Shown: piece after piece, positions 40,960 to 52,517 of the stretch | Position numbering within the stretch: position 1 is the stretch's first letter | Layout: each line of letters starts with the position of its first letter | Program-made: the position numbers and the translations under genes | DNA from: Deinococcus puniceus | GTDB lineage: Bacteria; Deinococcota; Deinococci; Deinococcales; Deinococcaceae | Assembly (NCBI RefSeq): GCF_001644565.1 | Contig: NZ_CP011387.1 | Coordinates: 542,501-606,500 of the forward strand | Length of the DNA: 64,000 nt | Direction: 5' to 3' | The notes under the pieces: model-generated | The model's database searches: none | What the model was told of the DNA's origin: nothing | Seen by the model: only the letters and a program-made list of their open reading frames with translations

Positions 40960-41934
40960 ATGAGCAACGATACCAGCAAGCCCGCCAACAGCCGCCGCCA
41001 ATTCCTCGGAGCCGCTGGCCTGATGGGCGCAGGCGCACTGATCGCCGGATGCGCCCCCGTGATTGCTGCCCCCCCGGTCAAGGCCAACCTTGACGCGACC
41101 ATCTTTAACTTCGCCCTGAACCTCGAGTACCTTGAAGCCGCGTTCTACCTCGCTGCCGTGGGCCGTTTGGGTGAACTGGACGCCGTGGGCGGCAGCAGCG
41201 CCAAAGTTGCATTGCCCACTGCTTTCCGCGCCAACGCATTCAACGGTGTGGGCGTGCCCATGAGCGACACCATTCGTGCCTACGCCACCGAAACCGCCAA
41301 CGACGAGAAGGCCCACGTGGCGATCATTCGTAAGGTTCTGGGTAACGCTGCCGTTGCACAGCCTCAGATCGATCTGGCCGCTGCCTTTGAAGCCGCTGGC
41401 CGCGCCGCTTCCGGCGACGCCATCAAGGGCTTTGATCCCTTCGCCAACGAACTGTTCTACCTGCACGGCGCATTCATCTTTGAAGACGTGGGCGTCAGCG
41501 CTTACAAGGGTGCCGCCCGTTTGCTGGTCGATGACAAGCCCGGCGGTAACCTCGAGAACGCCGCCGGAATCTTGGCCGTCGAGGCCTACCACGCTGGCTC
41601 GATTCGTACCATCCTGTACGCCCGCCGCAACGACCCCGCCGCCGCTGGCCTGAACGTGGGCCAAGTGGTGCAGGCCATCAGCAACCTGCGCGACGCCGTA
41701 GACGGACGCGACGACGCCGACAAAGCCATCAGCCGCGATCAGGGCATCCTGAACGACGGTCTGCCTGCTGGCACGGCCAACATCGTGCTGGCCGACGAAA
41801 ACTCCATCGCCTACAGCCGCACTCCCCGTCAGGTCGCCAACATCGTGTTCCTGACCGGCGACAGCACCGCGACCAAGGGCGGCTTCTTCCCCATGGGACT
41901 CAGCGGCGACTTCAGCGCCATTCTCGCCCTCTAA
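40960..41934 (+). CDS. Ferritin-like desiccation-associated lipoprotein
   Basis: The 324-residue product carries a Tat lipoprotein signal: SRRQFLGAAGLMGAGALIAGC, with twin Arg and a lipobox ending at about Cys31. The mature part is a ferritin-like four-helix domain (PF13668 type, known from desiccation-related proteins), with metal-ligand candidates in ALNLEYLEAAFYLAAVG, ETANDEKAHVAIIRKVLG, FFYLHGAFIFEDVG-like and VEAYHAGSIRTILYAR (E-x-x-H pattern). Export by Tat suggests it folds with its metal in the cytoplasm. GGAGG lies eight bases before the ATG; a hairpin follows the stop. Confidence 0.9.
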   Translation: MSNDTSKPANSRRQFLGAAGLMGAGALIAGCAPVIAAPPVKANLDATIFNFALNLEYLEAAFYLAAVGRLGELDAVGGSSAKVALPTAFRANAFNGVGVPMSDTIRAYATETANDEKAHVAIIRKVLGNAAVAQPQIDLAAAFEAAGRAASGDAIKGFDPFANELFYLHGAFIFEDVGVSAYKGAARLLVDDKPGGNLENAAGILAVEAYHAGSIRTILYARRNDPAAAGLNVGQVVQAISNLRDAVDGRDDADKAISRDQGILNDGLPAGTANIVLADENSIAYSRTPRQVANIVFLTGDSTATKGGFFPMGLSGDFSAILAL

Positions 41935-41945
41935 ACCTCTACAGC

Positions 41946-41984
41946 AAGTGCCCCCAGTGCAAGTTGGCTGGGGGCACTTTTTGG
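41946..41984 (+). terminator. Terminator of the ferritin-like gene
   Basis: AAGTGCCCCCAG pairs perfectly with CTGGGGGCACTT, followed by TTTTGG: a standard rho-independent terminator. Confidence 0.85.
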
Positions 41985-42024
41985 TGTCCGGAACGAGGTT
42001 AATGCTTCTGCTCTTTCTGGCCCA

Positions 42025-43410
42025 CTAATCCAGTCTGACCAATTGCCCCGCCGCCTCGTACCACACGCTCCCGTCTGGGCCGACAGCGAGGGCGTGGGGG
42101 CCGTTGCTTTTGCCGTTCTGGGTCAGCACGGGCACGGTCAGGGTGCTGGTGTCGCCGCTCTGGGCGCGGTACAGGCGGGAGTGCGTGGGATCGCCCACCC
42201 ACAACGTGCCGTCTGGGGCCACTGCCAATTCAGTCGGGCGTGCGCCAACGGGCAGGGCCAACGGGGTCTGCTGGCCTGTGCTCGGGTGCAGGTTCCACAC
42301 CGTTCCCGTGCGGGCTTCTATAAACCACAGCGTGCCGTCGGGGGCAGCGGTCAGGGCGTCGGGCAGGCTTTTGCCGGGAATGCCCACCTTGAACACGGTG
42401 GTCTTGCCTGTGTCCGGATCAAGCCCGATGACGGCTGGGTCGGCATAAAAGCGGGTGTAGTACAGGTGCCCGCCCGCGCCGAGGGTCAGGTCTTCGGCGT
42501 TTTCTTCTACGGCGTAAGACGTGACCTCGCCGCTGGCCGGATTCAGGGCGGCCACGCGGTCACGGGTGTACTGGGTAAACCAGACCCGGTCTGCGGTGGG
42601 TGTGGCGCTGTTGATGGTGTCGGCGGTGGCCCCCACAGCATGCCGTTTGATCTGGCCCGCCCTGTCCCGCGAGACCAATACGCTGCCGTCACTCAGGGCA
42701 CTCCGAACTGTGACCCACACGCGGCTATCTGGGGCAACCGCGTGGCTGGTGATGGTTTCGAAGCCGCCTAGGCCGAAGCCCAGCAGAGTAAAGCTGTTCT
42801 GGGCCGGATCGAAGCGCACCAGATGATGACGCCCCTGCTCGTTCGCGCTGGCTGGGGCACGCAACAATACACTTCCGCCCGCCTCGAAGTTCATGCCGCT
42901 GGCCTCGTATGGACTGCCCGCGCCCACCACAATCGGCTGTACCGCGAAGGTCAGCACGGGTAGGGTCAAGGTGGCGCTTTTGCCCGCAGAGGTCACGGTG
43001 ACGGTCACGGCTTTGGTGGCCGTGTTGGTCATACTGCCCTGTACCCGCAGTGGAATCAGCGTGTCTGTGCCGTCTAAGCGGGCGGGTTCTGCCGTGACGG
43101 TCAACCCGGCGGGGGCGCGGTCTACCGTCACCGTCACTGCTCCGGTAGAGGCGACCCGTACCGTCGCCCCGGCATCGGCACTGCCAATCAGGGCCAACGC
43201 CTGATCTGCACTTGCTTTGAGGCTGGCGACAGGGGGCGCGGTGTTGGTGCCGCCGCCCTGCCCACCCGTGACGACGGGCGCAGGCGGCCCCCCACAAGAG
43301 GCCAGCAACAAAGCGGCGGCCAGCAGCGGCGCGAACAGAGCGGCGGGCGTTCGGCGGGGCCTGTTTCCAGCCCGTTCAGTGGGGCGGGCAACCGTGAGGG
43401 GAGGACGCAT
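42025..43410 (-). CDS. Beta-propeller (streptogramin lyase-like) lipoprotein
   Basis: The 461-residue product has a Sec lipoprotein signal ending LLLASC (about Cys39). Residues 60-170 form an Ig-like or cadherin-like beta domain rich in Thr/Val. The C-terminal 280 residues are a propeller of virginiamycin B lyase type: repeats with APDGTLW or similar, such as LTAAPDGTLWFIEARTGTVW, LAVAPDGTLWVGDPTHSRLY and LAVGPDGSVWYEAAGQLVRLD. The lyase activity itself is not implied; most such lipoproteins are uncharacterised binding proteins. The next gene on the same strand ends after it begins, 122 bases away. Confidence 0.82.
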   Translation of the reverse strand: MRPPLTVARPTERAGNRPRRTPAALFAPLLAAALLLASCGGPPAPVVTGGQGGGTNTAPPVASLKASADQALALIGSADAGATVRVASTGAVTVTVDRAPAGLTVTAEPARLDGTDTLIPLRVQGSMTNTATKAVTVTVTSAGKSATLTLPVLTFAVQPIVVGAGSPYEASGMNFEAGGSVLLRAPASANEQGRHHLVRFDPAQNSFTLLGFGLGGFETITSHAVAPDSRVWVTVRSALSDGSVLVSRDRAGQIKRHAVGATADTINSATPTADRVWFTQYTRDRVAALNPASGEVTSYAVEENAEDLTLGAGGHLYYTRFYADPAVIGLDPDTGKTTVFKVGIPGKSLPDALTAAPDGTLWFIEARTGTVWNLHPSTGQQTPLALPVGARPTELAVAPDGTLWVGDPTHSRLYRAQSGDTSTLTVPVLTQNGKSNGPHALAVGPDGSVWYEAAGQLVRLD

Positions 43411-43532
43411 AGGCGCAGTTCACACTATGTTCCCTGACTTCCGCCTTACATTCTGCACCCAGAAGAATAGATCTTTTCAACTAAACTGCTTGCCACTAAT
43501 TTCGGTACAACACAGGTGGCGGCCCCCTCAGT

Positions 43533-44930
43533 TCAGTTCAGGGTGCGTCCGCCGCTGCCCATCAGGGCCTCCGCTTTTCGCAGATGATCGCGCAGGGTCA
43601 CGTGCCAATCGTCGCTTTCGGGAGTGTGGGCCAGAGCCTGCTGGGCGTGGGCATACGCCGCCGCCGGGTTCAAGAAGCCCTGTTGGGCCATCACGTCGGC
43701 GGCCATCTGGTGGCCCGTGACCCAGTCCCGGCTATCGGGGGCGGCCTCGCGCACCACGCGCTCGTAGTGTTCTAGGGCGTCGTCGAGATGGTAGTAATCC
43801 AGCGCCACGCTGCCCAGCACGAGACTGGCGGGAACCACCGCGCCCTGCGCTAGCGCTTGCTCGGCAGTTTGCTGCGCTTCTTGCAGGCGGCCTAGGCGGT
43901 AGTCGCATTCGGCCATATCGGCCAACACTTCGGGCAGATAGGGATATTCGGGGTCTTGCAGCACGGCTTCTAGGCGCTCGCGGGCATCAACTGGGCGGTC
44001 TAAATCCAGCAGGGCCACGCCTAGTTCGTGGTTGGCATACGGCCTGTCGGGTTCACTCGCCAGTTTCAGGGCTTCCTCGAAGGCGGCAATGGCCTGTTCC
44101 TGCAAACCCAGATGGGTCAGAATTTGGCCGCGCACCAGCGCTACGCCGTAGCTGGGGTCGCCGTGTTCGCGCTCCAGCCGGGCTGCTTCCTTAATCGCTT
44201 CGTGCGCGGCGTCGGGCTGTTCCAGGTTCAGCATGGCCTGCGCCCGCAAGTAGTACCACGTCGCCAGATTCAGCCCTTCGTCGGGTTCCTGTCCGGTGTA
44301 CAGGGCGCGGGCTTGGTCTAGGGCAGCGCTGGCTTCCGCCGTCTGGCCCACCGTCAGCATCAGCGCGGCTTGCTCCTGCAACATGATCGCCCGGTTCAGG
44401 CCGCTCGTCAGGTGCGCGGCCTCGCCGTACAGGTGAATGGCATCCGTCGTATGACCCAACTGCTCCTGACTGTCGGCCTGCCACGAACGCAAGCGCCAGC
44501 GCAGATGCTCCGGCAGTTCGGTGCTGGGCAGCGCGATATCCAGCGCCTCCTGCGGCTTTTCGGCCAACGCGAGGGCGCACATGGCGTGAAAGCGGGCCAA
44601 GGGATCGGCAGTTTCGCGCACGGCAGCCGGGGGCGGCGTGGCCTCGCCCTCGCGCAATCGGGCATCCAGTTCGGCCATCAGCGCCACATACAGCGGCTCG
44701 GTTTGTAGAGCGGCGTCCAGCATGCGGGCTTCGCGCAGGGCCAGGGCCACTTCGTTGGTGGCCATCTCTCCGTACAGCGCATGGACACTGGCGACATACA
44801 GGGCGATCCGCGCCCGTTCGTGTGTTCCGGCTTCCCGCATGGCGCTGTCCAGCACGTTGAATGCCGTGTCGTAATCGCCCCCTGCGAGAGCCGTGCAAGC
44901 CTGCTGCCAGGTGGTGGCGACCTCAATCAT
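43533..44930 (-). CDS. Tetratricopeptide repeat protein
   Basis: The 465-residue soluble protein is built of TPR-like helix pairs throughout, for example [90 protein letters not shown]. About ten repeats can be drawn. There is no signal, membrane helix or fused catalytic domain, so it is a cytoplasmic scaffold or regulator with unknown partner. The start at 44930 is supported by TAAACT eight bases upstream. It is divergent from ftsH. Confidence 0.88.
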   Translation of the reverse strand: MIEVATTWQQACTALAGGDYDTAFNVLDSAMREAGTHERARIALYVASVHALYGEMATNEVALALREARMLDAALQTEPLYVALMAELDARLREGEATPPPAAVRETADPLARFHAMCALALAEKPQEALDIALPSTELPEHLRWRLRSWQADSQEQLGHTTDAIHLYGEAAHLTSGLNRAIMLQEQAALMLTVGQTAEASAALDQARALYTGQEPDEGLNLATWYYLRAQAMLNLEQPDAAHEAIKEAARLEREHGDPSYGVALVRGQILTHLGLQEQAIAAFEEALKLASEPDRPYANHELGVALLDLDRPVDARERLEAVLQDPEYPYLPEVLADMAECDYRLGRLQEAQQTAEQALAQGAVVPASLVLGSVALDYYHLDDALEHYERVVREAAPDSRDWVTGHQMAADVMAQQGFLNPAAAYAHAQQALAHTPESDDWHVTLRDHLRKAEALMGSGGRTLN

Positions 44931-44938
44931 TACCCACC

Positions 44939-44944
44939 AGTTTA
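44939..44944 (-). promoter_or_regulatory. Candidate -10 box of the TPR gene (TAAACT)
   Basis: On the minus strand TAAACT ends eight bases before the ATG at 44930. Confidence 0.4.
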
Positions 44945-44962
44945 GCGCGGAAGGGAGAAAGG

Positions 44963-44992
44963 ATGAGTGGTGAGTGGTCAGCGGTGAGTGCG
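44963..44992 (+). repeat. GTGAGTGG repeat, family B (copy 3)
   Basis: GAGTGGTGAGTGGTCAGCGG continues into GTGAGTGCGAAG. It matches the copies at 29915 and 49591 with a few substitutions and abuts the family C element. Confidence 0.6.
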
Positions 44993-45013
44993 AAGGACAA
45001 AATCGGGCGGATC

Positions 45014-45121
45014 GTGGATCGTGGCGATGTGAAACGAATCTCTAGGGTTGTTGCCAACTTGCAAGGTCAAAGACGCTGACGCTCATGCCCACCCGCGCCC
45101 TTCCCACGTTCCACGATCCAC
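45014..45121. repeat. Inverted repeat, family C (copy 4)
   Basis: GTGGATCGTGG (45014-45024) and CCACGATCCAC (45111-45121) are exact complements, 86 bases apart, upstream of ftsH. Confidence 0.7.
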
Positions 45122-45284
45122 CCACCACGCTCTATCCCCCGCCCCTGAGCATTTGCTCAAGCCAAGGTGTGACGCTGCCTACACCCACACATCTTGAGTC
45201 TGGTACACTCAACTTCATGGAGCATCCGTCGGCTTCACCCGCCTATTTCCCCCCTTCGCACTCTCTAATTCTGGAGGATTTCTC

Positions 45285-47150
<1,866 letters not shown>

Positions 47151-47178
47151 GCCTTACTCGATTTCATTCAGATTGACG

Positions 47179-47209
47179 ACAACTCCCGCTGTTTGGGGGT
47201 TGTTTTTTC
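47179..47209. terminator. Terminator between ftsH and the ppx/gppA gene
   Basis: ACAACTCCC and GGGGGTTGT form a short stem followed by TTTTTTC on the plus strand; the genes converge here. Confidence 0.7.
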
Positions 47210-47222
47210 TTGTGGCTTGGGC

Positions 47223-48746
47223 TCAGGCTTTCTCGGCTGGCATGACCTTGAATTCCAGCCCCCCGAATTCCCGAGTCCACAGGTCGGCCTTGTCGCGTGC
47301 GCCTGCAAGGTCTAGCGGCGTGGCCCCGCTGATCTGCACCGTCCACCCCTGCCCACTGCGAGTCAGACTGTGAATCTGGGTTTGGCCCGCGTGCGAGCGG
47401 TCTAGGCCGTCTGCGACACGCAGCATGGCCGACAAACGCGACACGAGGGCGCGGTCTGCGGCGGGCAGGGTCATAAAGTCGGCGTGCGACGGCTTGGGCA
47501 GACTTTTGCGGTGATAGCGGGCTACCTGCGCGATCCGTTCTATGTCGTGCGGGCCAAAGCCGCGTAACTCGGCGTGCCGGATCAGGTAGGCGCTGTGTTT
47601 ATGGTGACTGCTCTGGGCCACGATTTGCCCGGTTTCGTGCAGGGCGGCGGCGGCGGTGAGCAGGCTGCGGGCGTCTTCTGGAAAGGGCACGCCCGCCGCA
47701 ATCAGGCCGTCCATCAGGGCGCGGGACAGGGCGGCCACTTGCTGCGAGTGGCCCAAGTTCGCGCCGAAGCGTTTGGCGGTGGCCAGCACGCTGCGTTGGC
47801 GGGCGCTCAGGCCCGACGAGAAACTCTGGAAGCGCGAGAGTTCTTCGATCAACATGCCTTCGCGCAAGGCTCCCTCGCTGACGGTCACGGTTTCGGCTCC
47901 TAGCAGCTCCAGCGCGGCGTGCAGCACGGCGAGGCCCGCCACGATGGTATCGGCACGGTTGCCCAGTCCCGGCAGTTTGGCGCGTGTGGCGGGCGACAGG
48001 CGGCGCACCCGCTCCAGCAGTCCAGCCAGATCGGCCACAGAAAAGCCCACCCCGTTGATGCTCCCCTCACGGCCAGAAAGCACGGCGGCAGCGGCTTCTG
48101 CGGTGCCACTGGACAAAATGACGCGGGTGCCGGACTGGATTCGGAACCGGGCGGCGTGGGGGGCCAGCGCGTGCCGAACGGCGTCTTGCACGGCCTTGAT
48201 CCCAGTCCTGTTGCCCCGTGTCTCATGGTGCAGGTGCGCCCGCGTCATGCGGATGCTGCCGAGGGGCAAGCTCAGGATGTCGGCGGCCTGATCGGGGCCG
48301 CCCCGCGCAAACTCCAAGCTGCCGCCGCCCAAGTCGAGCAGCACGTTGTCTGGCCCCAGTTCTACGCTGTGGGCCACGCCCAGATACGTCAGTTCGCCTT
48401 CGCGCTCCCCGCTGATGACCGCCGGATAAACCCCGGTGCGGGCCAAAATTCGCGCCGCTACCTCGGAGCCGTTGGGAGCCTCGCGCAGGGCACTCGTGGC
48501 GTACACGCGCACCTCACTCACGCCCGCTGCGGCGGCCAATTCCTTAAAGCGGGTCAGCGCCGAGGCCAAGCGGTGTTCCCCTTCCGGCGTCATGTTTCCG
48601 GCGGCGTCCAGACATTCGCCCAATTTGGTGCGGTCTTTCAGGGCGTCCAGCACCCGGAAATCGCCCTGCTGGTTGGCTCCGGCGTGGGCCTCGGCAATCA
48701 GCAGGTGGCTGGAATTGGTGCCGACATCGGCTACAGCTACTTTCAT
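47223..48746 (-). CDS. Ppx/GppA phosphatase with C-terminal HD-like domain
   Basis: The 507-residue product belongs to the exopolyphosphatase/pppGpp phosphatase family. The ASKHA-fold half (1-300) has VADVGTNSSHLLIAEA (phosphate 1 loop), the catalytic ISGEREGELTYLGV and LLDLGGGSLEFARG (phosphate 2), and VLSSGTAEAAAAVL. The C-terminal half (320-507) carries HD-type helices with HETGQIVAQSSHHKHSAYLIRHAELRGF. Substrate may be polyphosphate or (p)ppGpp. The start at 48746 was chosen at MKVAVADVG, with no room for a promoter: the crotonase gene ends ten bases upstream, so the two are likely cotranscribed. Confidence 0.93.
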   Translation of the reverse strand: MKVAVADVGTNSSHLLIAEAHAGANQQGDFRVLDALKDRTKLGECLDAAGNMTPEGEHRLASALTRFKELAAAAGVSEVRVYATSALREAPNGSEVAARILARTGVYPAVISGEREGELTYLGVAHSVELGPDNVLLDLGGGSLEFARGGPDQAADILSLPLGSIRMTRAHLHHETRGNRTGIKAVQDAVRHALAPHAARFRIQSGTRVILSSGTAEAAAAVLSGREGSINGVGFSVADLAGLLERVRRLSPATRAKLPGLGNRADTIVAGLAVLHAALELLGAETVTVSEGALREGMLIEELSRFQSFSSGLSARQRSVLATAKRFGANLGHSQQVAALSRALMDGLIAAGVPFPEDARSLLTAAAALHETGQIVAQSSHHKHSAYLIRHAELRGFGPHDIERIAQVARYHRKSLPKPSHADFMTLPAADRALVSRLSAMLRVADGLDRSHAGQTQIHSLTRSGQGWTVQISGATPLDLAGARDKADLWTREFGGLEFKVMPAEKA

Positions 48747-48756
48747 CGGCTGGCCT

Positions 48757-49560
<804 letters not shown>

Positions 49561-49567
49561 GGGGTAC

Positions 49568-49573
49568 AGGGTA
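49568..49573 (-). promoter_or_regulatory. Candidate -10 box of the PaaG-like gene (TACCCT)
   Basis: On the minus strand TACCCT ends seven bases before the ATG at 49560. Confidence 0.4.
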
Positions 49574-49590
49574 GCAAGGCGCTGACGCGC

Positions 49591-49626
49591 GGTGAGTAGC
49601 AAGTGGTCAGTGGTGAGTGGGAAAAG
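49591..49626 (+). repeat. GTGAGTGG repeat, family B (copy 2)
   Basis: The segment includes GTGGTCAGTGGTGAGTGGG followed by AAAAG, matching the copy at 29915-29949. An inverted relative (CACTGACCGCTCCCCACTCC) lies at about 49755-49787, on the other side of the family A element. Confidence 0.6.
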
Positions 49627-49649
49627 ATTGGAGCGTATGAGTGATGGTG

Positions 49650-49755
49650 TTGCTCCCTCACCCTTGACTGGTACAGCCCGAAGGGAGGGGGGAGGGTCGG
49701 GGACTCGCAGAGCTGCGCCAGCAGAGGGGGTGAATGAGCGTAGCGATTGCCTTTC
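49650..49755 (+). repeat. Intergenic palindromic repeat, family A (long copy)
   Basis: It starts TTGCTCCCTCACCCTTGA, contains GGGAGGGGGGAGGGTCGGGGA, and ends GGGGGTGAATGAGCGTAGCG-ATTGCCTTTC. The copy at 60557-60622 shares all three blocks, in inverted orientation, and lacks two internal segments of roughly 15-24 bases. Confidence 0.75.
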
Positions 49756-49794
49756 CACTGACCGCTCCCCACTCCCCACTCACTGTTTTTCACC

Positions 49795-49800
49795 TATCCT
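49795..49800 (+). promoter_or_regulatory. Candidate -10 box of ruvX (TATCCT)
   Basis: TATCCT ends six bases before the ATG at 49807. Confidence 0.45.
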
Positions 49801-49806
49801 CCCCCC

Positions 49807-50229
49807 ATGACCCCCACCGCCCCACCCACCGTTCTCGCACTCGACGTCAGCAAGCGGCGCATCGGCTTTGCGGTCAGTGCCGGAGGGCTGGCGTTCGGGC
49901 GCGGTAGCATAGACCGCAAGCGCCTGCCCCTAGACCTGAAAGCCGTGCGCCTGCGCGTGAAGGAATCGGGGGCAGGGCTGCTGCTGCTGGGGCTGCCGCT
50001 GGACGCCGATGGCGGGCACAATGCCGCGCTAGACCGGGTGCGGGCCTTCGGGCGGATTTTGCAGGAGCAGGGCTACACGGTGGCCTATCAGGATGAACGC
50101 TTTACCACGCAGCGGGCGCGGGCGCTGGGGGCCGCCGATGAAGACGAGGCTGCCGCCGTGCAAATTCTGGAACTGTACCTGATGGGCCTGAAGCACAACG
50201 CGCCCACTGAGCCGGAAGAATGGGAGTAG
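49807..50229 (+). CDS. ruvX: RuvX/YqgF-type resolvase-like nuclease
   Basis: The 140-residue product has the RNase H-like YqgF fold: VLALDVSKRRIGFAVSAGGLAFGRGSI (first catalytic Asp), LLLLGLPLDADGGHNAALDRVRAFGRIL, YQDERFTTQRARAL (the second acidic cluster with conserved DERxTT-like motif) and DEAAAVQILELYL (last acidic residue). The family acts on Holliday junctions or in 16S rRNA 5'-end processing. TATCCT six bases upstream indicates a leaderless transcript. No operon partner is obvious. Confidence 0.93.
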   Translation: MTPTAPPTVLALDVSKRRIGFAVSAGGLAFGRGSIDRKRLPLDLKAVRLRVKESGAGLLLLGLPLDADGGHNAALDRVRAFGRILQEQGYTVAYQDERFTTQRARALGAADEDEAAAVQILELYLMGLKHNAPTEPEEWE

Positions 50230-50312
50230 GGCGTGGTGAACACAGACTGATCTACCCCTCTCACCTATCCTTCGCGCCCCCATGTTCTGCACCCCACCGG
50301 GCCTATGCCCCG

Positions 50313-50318
50313 TAAGAT
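50313..50318 (+). promoter_or_regulatory. Candidate -10 box of a small gene (TAAGAT)
   Basis: TAAGAT ends five bases before the ATG at 50324, the leaderless spacing of this genome. Confidence 0.3.
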
Positions 50319-50323
50319 GAAGC

Positions 50324-50482
50324 ATGGCCCTCCACTCCATCTGGCAGCGGGTCAAAGCATTGTTCAGGCATTCTTCTGGCGGCCAGCGGCGAGAGGATGA
50401 AGGCGACGGCGCGGGCGTGCTAGTGGGTGTCGGCCCGCGTCCGCTGAGAGGTGGGGCACAGGCCAAGCCGCCTCGGCATTAA
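50324..50482 (+). CDS. Possible small basic protein (52 residues)
   Basis: The frame begins MALHSIWQRVKALFRHSSGG, a plausible amphipathic helix, and continues basic and Gly/Pro-rich to a TAA. I do not recognise it. Support is the -10 box with the right spacing, a helix-like N-terminus and its position in an otherwise empty region; against it are the short length and the high GC, which makes chance open frames common. Confidence 0.35.
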   Translation: MALHSIWQRVKALFRHSSGGQRREDEGDGAGVLVGVGPRPLRGGAQAKPPRH

Positions 50483-50738
50483 GGGCAGAAGAAGCGCCCT
50501 CGGCGTGGGGTGTCCCTGTCTACGTTGCGGATTGGGGCCGCCGTATGGAGCCGCCCCGATCTAGACTCGGTTAAGCTCCGCACTTTCCCGCTAGAATACC
50601 CCCACACGTAGGCTTTCCCGTTTGGGGCAAACACAGGGCGAACCGCCGCCCTTGCTTCCCTGTTGCTGCTTTCCCCTGTTCAGAACTTCTCTCGCTGATC
50701 TGTGCCCACACAGCAGCCCACTTCCCCGGAGGCCACCC

Positions 50739-52406
50739 ATGCAAGGCAACATGATGGATGTACCGCTCACCGTTCCCTTCATTCTGGAGCGGGCACGTAC
50801 CACCTACGCTGGCCGTGAAGTCGTGAGTTTGCTGGTGGCAGGCCGCGACGAAGCCGGGCAGCCGATTGCTCACCGTCACAGCACCACCTATGGCGCGGTA
50901 GCTGACCGGGCCTTGCGTCTGGGCGCAGGTCTGCTGGGCCTCGGCCTGCAACCGGGCGACCGGGTAGCCACACTGGCCGTCAATTCCTTCCGGCACCTAG
51001 AGGCCTATTTGGGCGTGCCCAGCGCCGGATTGGTGCTGCATACCGTGAATATCCGGCTGCACCCAGAGCAGATCGCGTGGATTTTGAATCATGCCGAAGA
51101 CCGCGTGCTGCTCATCGAAAACGTGTTCGGGGCCATGATTCCGGCCATCAAAGCTGCCTGCCCCAAGCTGGAGCATATTCTGGTGCTGGGGCCGACGCCT
51201 GCGCCTATTCCTTTGCCCGGCGTGGCCGACTACGACGCCTTTGTGATGGGTCAAGAACCTCTGGCCCGCTACCCCCAGATCGCTGAAACCGACGCGGCGG
51301 CCATGTGCTACACCAGCGGCACCACCGGAAACCCCAAAGGCGTGCTGTACACCCACCGCTCTACGGTGCTGCACTCGCTGGTCAGCGCCCCCAAAGACGG
51401 CCTGAACGTGGGCGAGGCCGATACCGTGATGCCGATTGTGCCCATGTTCCATGTGAATGCCTGGGGGCTGCCCTACACCTGCGCCATGTACGGCGCGAAA
51501 CAGGTGTTCGGGGGCGTGTTCAGCGATGGGCGCACGCTGGCCGGACTCCTTCAGAACGAGGGCGTGACCATCACGGCGGGCGTGCCGACCATCTGGATGG
51601 GCCTACTGGCCGAGCTTGACCGGGCCAAAGCCGAGGGCGAAGCCTACGACCTGCACGCCCTAGAGCGCCTGATCGTGGGGGGCAGCGCCGCGCCCGAAAG
51701 CCTACTGCGGGCCTTCTGGAACAATCACGGCCTGACCATGCTGCACGCGTGGGGCATGACCGAAACACACCCGCTGGGCACTGCCAGCAGTGTGCCCGCC
51801 GGAGTCGATGCCAACAGCGACGAGGGCTTTGCGCTGCGGGCCAAGCAGGGCCGCGCCGTGCCGCTGGTCTGGCTCGATCTGCTCTCGGAAGAAGGCGAGA
51901 AATTGCCCCATGACGGCAAAACGATGGGCCGCCTGATCGCGCGGGGGCCGTGGATCGCCAACTCCTACTTCAAGGGCGAGGGCCAGAGCAATTTCTTCGA
52001 GCTGGACGGCAACCTGTGGTTCGACACGGGCGATATCGCCACGCTGGACGCACGCGGCTATATGCACATCCAAGACCGCTCCAAAGACCTGATCAAGTCG
52101 GGCGGCGAATGGATCAGCAGTGTGGATTTGGAAAACGCGATTATGGCCCACCCCGCTGTGGCCCAGTGCGCCGTGATTGCCATGGAAGACCCCAAATGGG
52201 ATGAACGCCCGCTGGCCGTCGTCGTGCCGCGCCCCGGCCAGAGTGTCAGCCACGAAGAAATCATCGCCTTCATCTCGCCCAAGTTCGCCAAGTTCTGGCT
52301 GCCCGACGCCACCATTACCGCCGAGAGCATTCCGATCGGAGCCACCGGCAAATTCCTGAAACGCGAAATGCGCGAGCAGTACAAGGATTTCAAGCCGGGA
52401 AGCTGA
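50739..52406 (+). CDS. Fatty acyl-CoA synthetase (AMP-forming)
   Basis: The 555-residue product belongs to the ANL superfamily and should activate a medium- or long-chain fatty acid with ATP and CoA. Motifs are the P-loop CYTSGTTGNPKGVLYTHRS, VPMFHVNAWGLPYTCAMYGAK, GGSAAPESLLRAF, HAWGMTETHPLGT, WFDTGDIATLDARGYMHIQDRSKDLIKSGGEWIS (A8 hinge) and the catalytic Lys near the end in GATGKFLKREMREQY. The start at 50739 has CGGAGG eight bases upstream; the longer frame has a Pro/Cys-rich start with no support. A terminator hairpin follows. Confidence 0.95.
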   Translation: MQGNMMDVPLTVPFILERARTTYAGREVVSLLVAGRDEAGQPIAHRHSTTYGAVADRALRLGAGLLGLGLQPGDRVATLAVNSFRHLEAYLGVPSAGLVLHTVNIRLHPEQIAWILNHAEDRVLLIENVFGAMIPAIKAACPKLEHILVLGPTPAPIPLPGVADYDAFVMGQEPLARYPQIAETDAAAMCYTSGTTGNPKGVLYTHRSTVLHSLVSAPKDGLNVGEADTVMPIVPMFHVNAWGLPYTCAMYGAKQVFGGVFSDGRTLAGLLQNEGVTITAGVPTIWMGLLAELDRAKAEGEAYDLHALERLIVGGSAAPESLLRAFWNNHGLTMLHAWGMTETHPLGTASSVPAGVDANSDEGFALRAKQGRAVPLVWLDLLSEEGEKLPHDGKTMGRLIARGPWIANSYFKGEGQSNFFELDGNLWFDTGDIATLDARGYMHIQDRSKDLIKSGGEWISSVDLENAIMAHPAVAQCAVIAMEDPKWDERPLAVVVPRPGQSVSHEEIIAFISPKFAKFWLPDATITAESIPIGATGKFLKREMREQYKDFKPGS

Positions 52407-52421
52407 GGTAGGTGCAACACT

Positions 52422-52451
52422 CGTGCCCCAAGTCCACCCGACTGGGGCACG
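52422..52451 (+). terminator. Terminator of the acyl-CoA synthetase gene
   Basis: CGTGCCCC and GGGGCACG with an inner AGTC/GACT pairing form a long stem with one bulge, 15 bases after the stop. Confidence 0.7.
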
Positions 52452-52517
52452 GTCGTTTGCTCTGCTCAGTCATTCTGCCGATGCTGTTGCCCCGTGCTAC
52501 ACGCCACACTACTGGGC

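Larger units (their letters stand above)
44931..45284. other. 354-base region between the TPR gene and ftsH
   Basis: No gene is visible. It contains the TPR-gene promoter, a family B repeat (44963-44992), an inverted pair of family C (45014-45121) and the ftsH leader. The ftsH promoter could not be fixed; a TTGAGT and a TACACT occur near 45190-45208 but are not spaced as a pair. Confidence 0.5.
50230..50738. other. 509-base region with one small candidate gene
   Basis: Apart from the 52-codon frame at 50324-50482 it holds the C/G-rich leader of the acyl-CoA synthetase gene and a partial hairpin (GGGGCCGCC ... GCCGCCCC) around 50535-50558. Nothing else is recognised. Confidence 0.45.
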
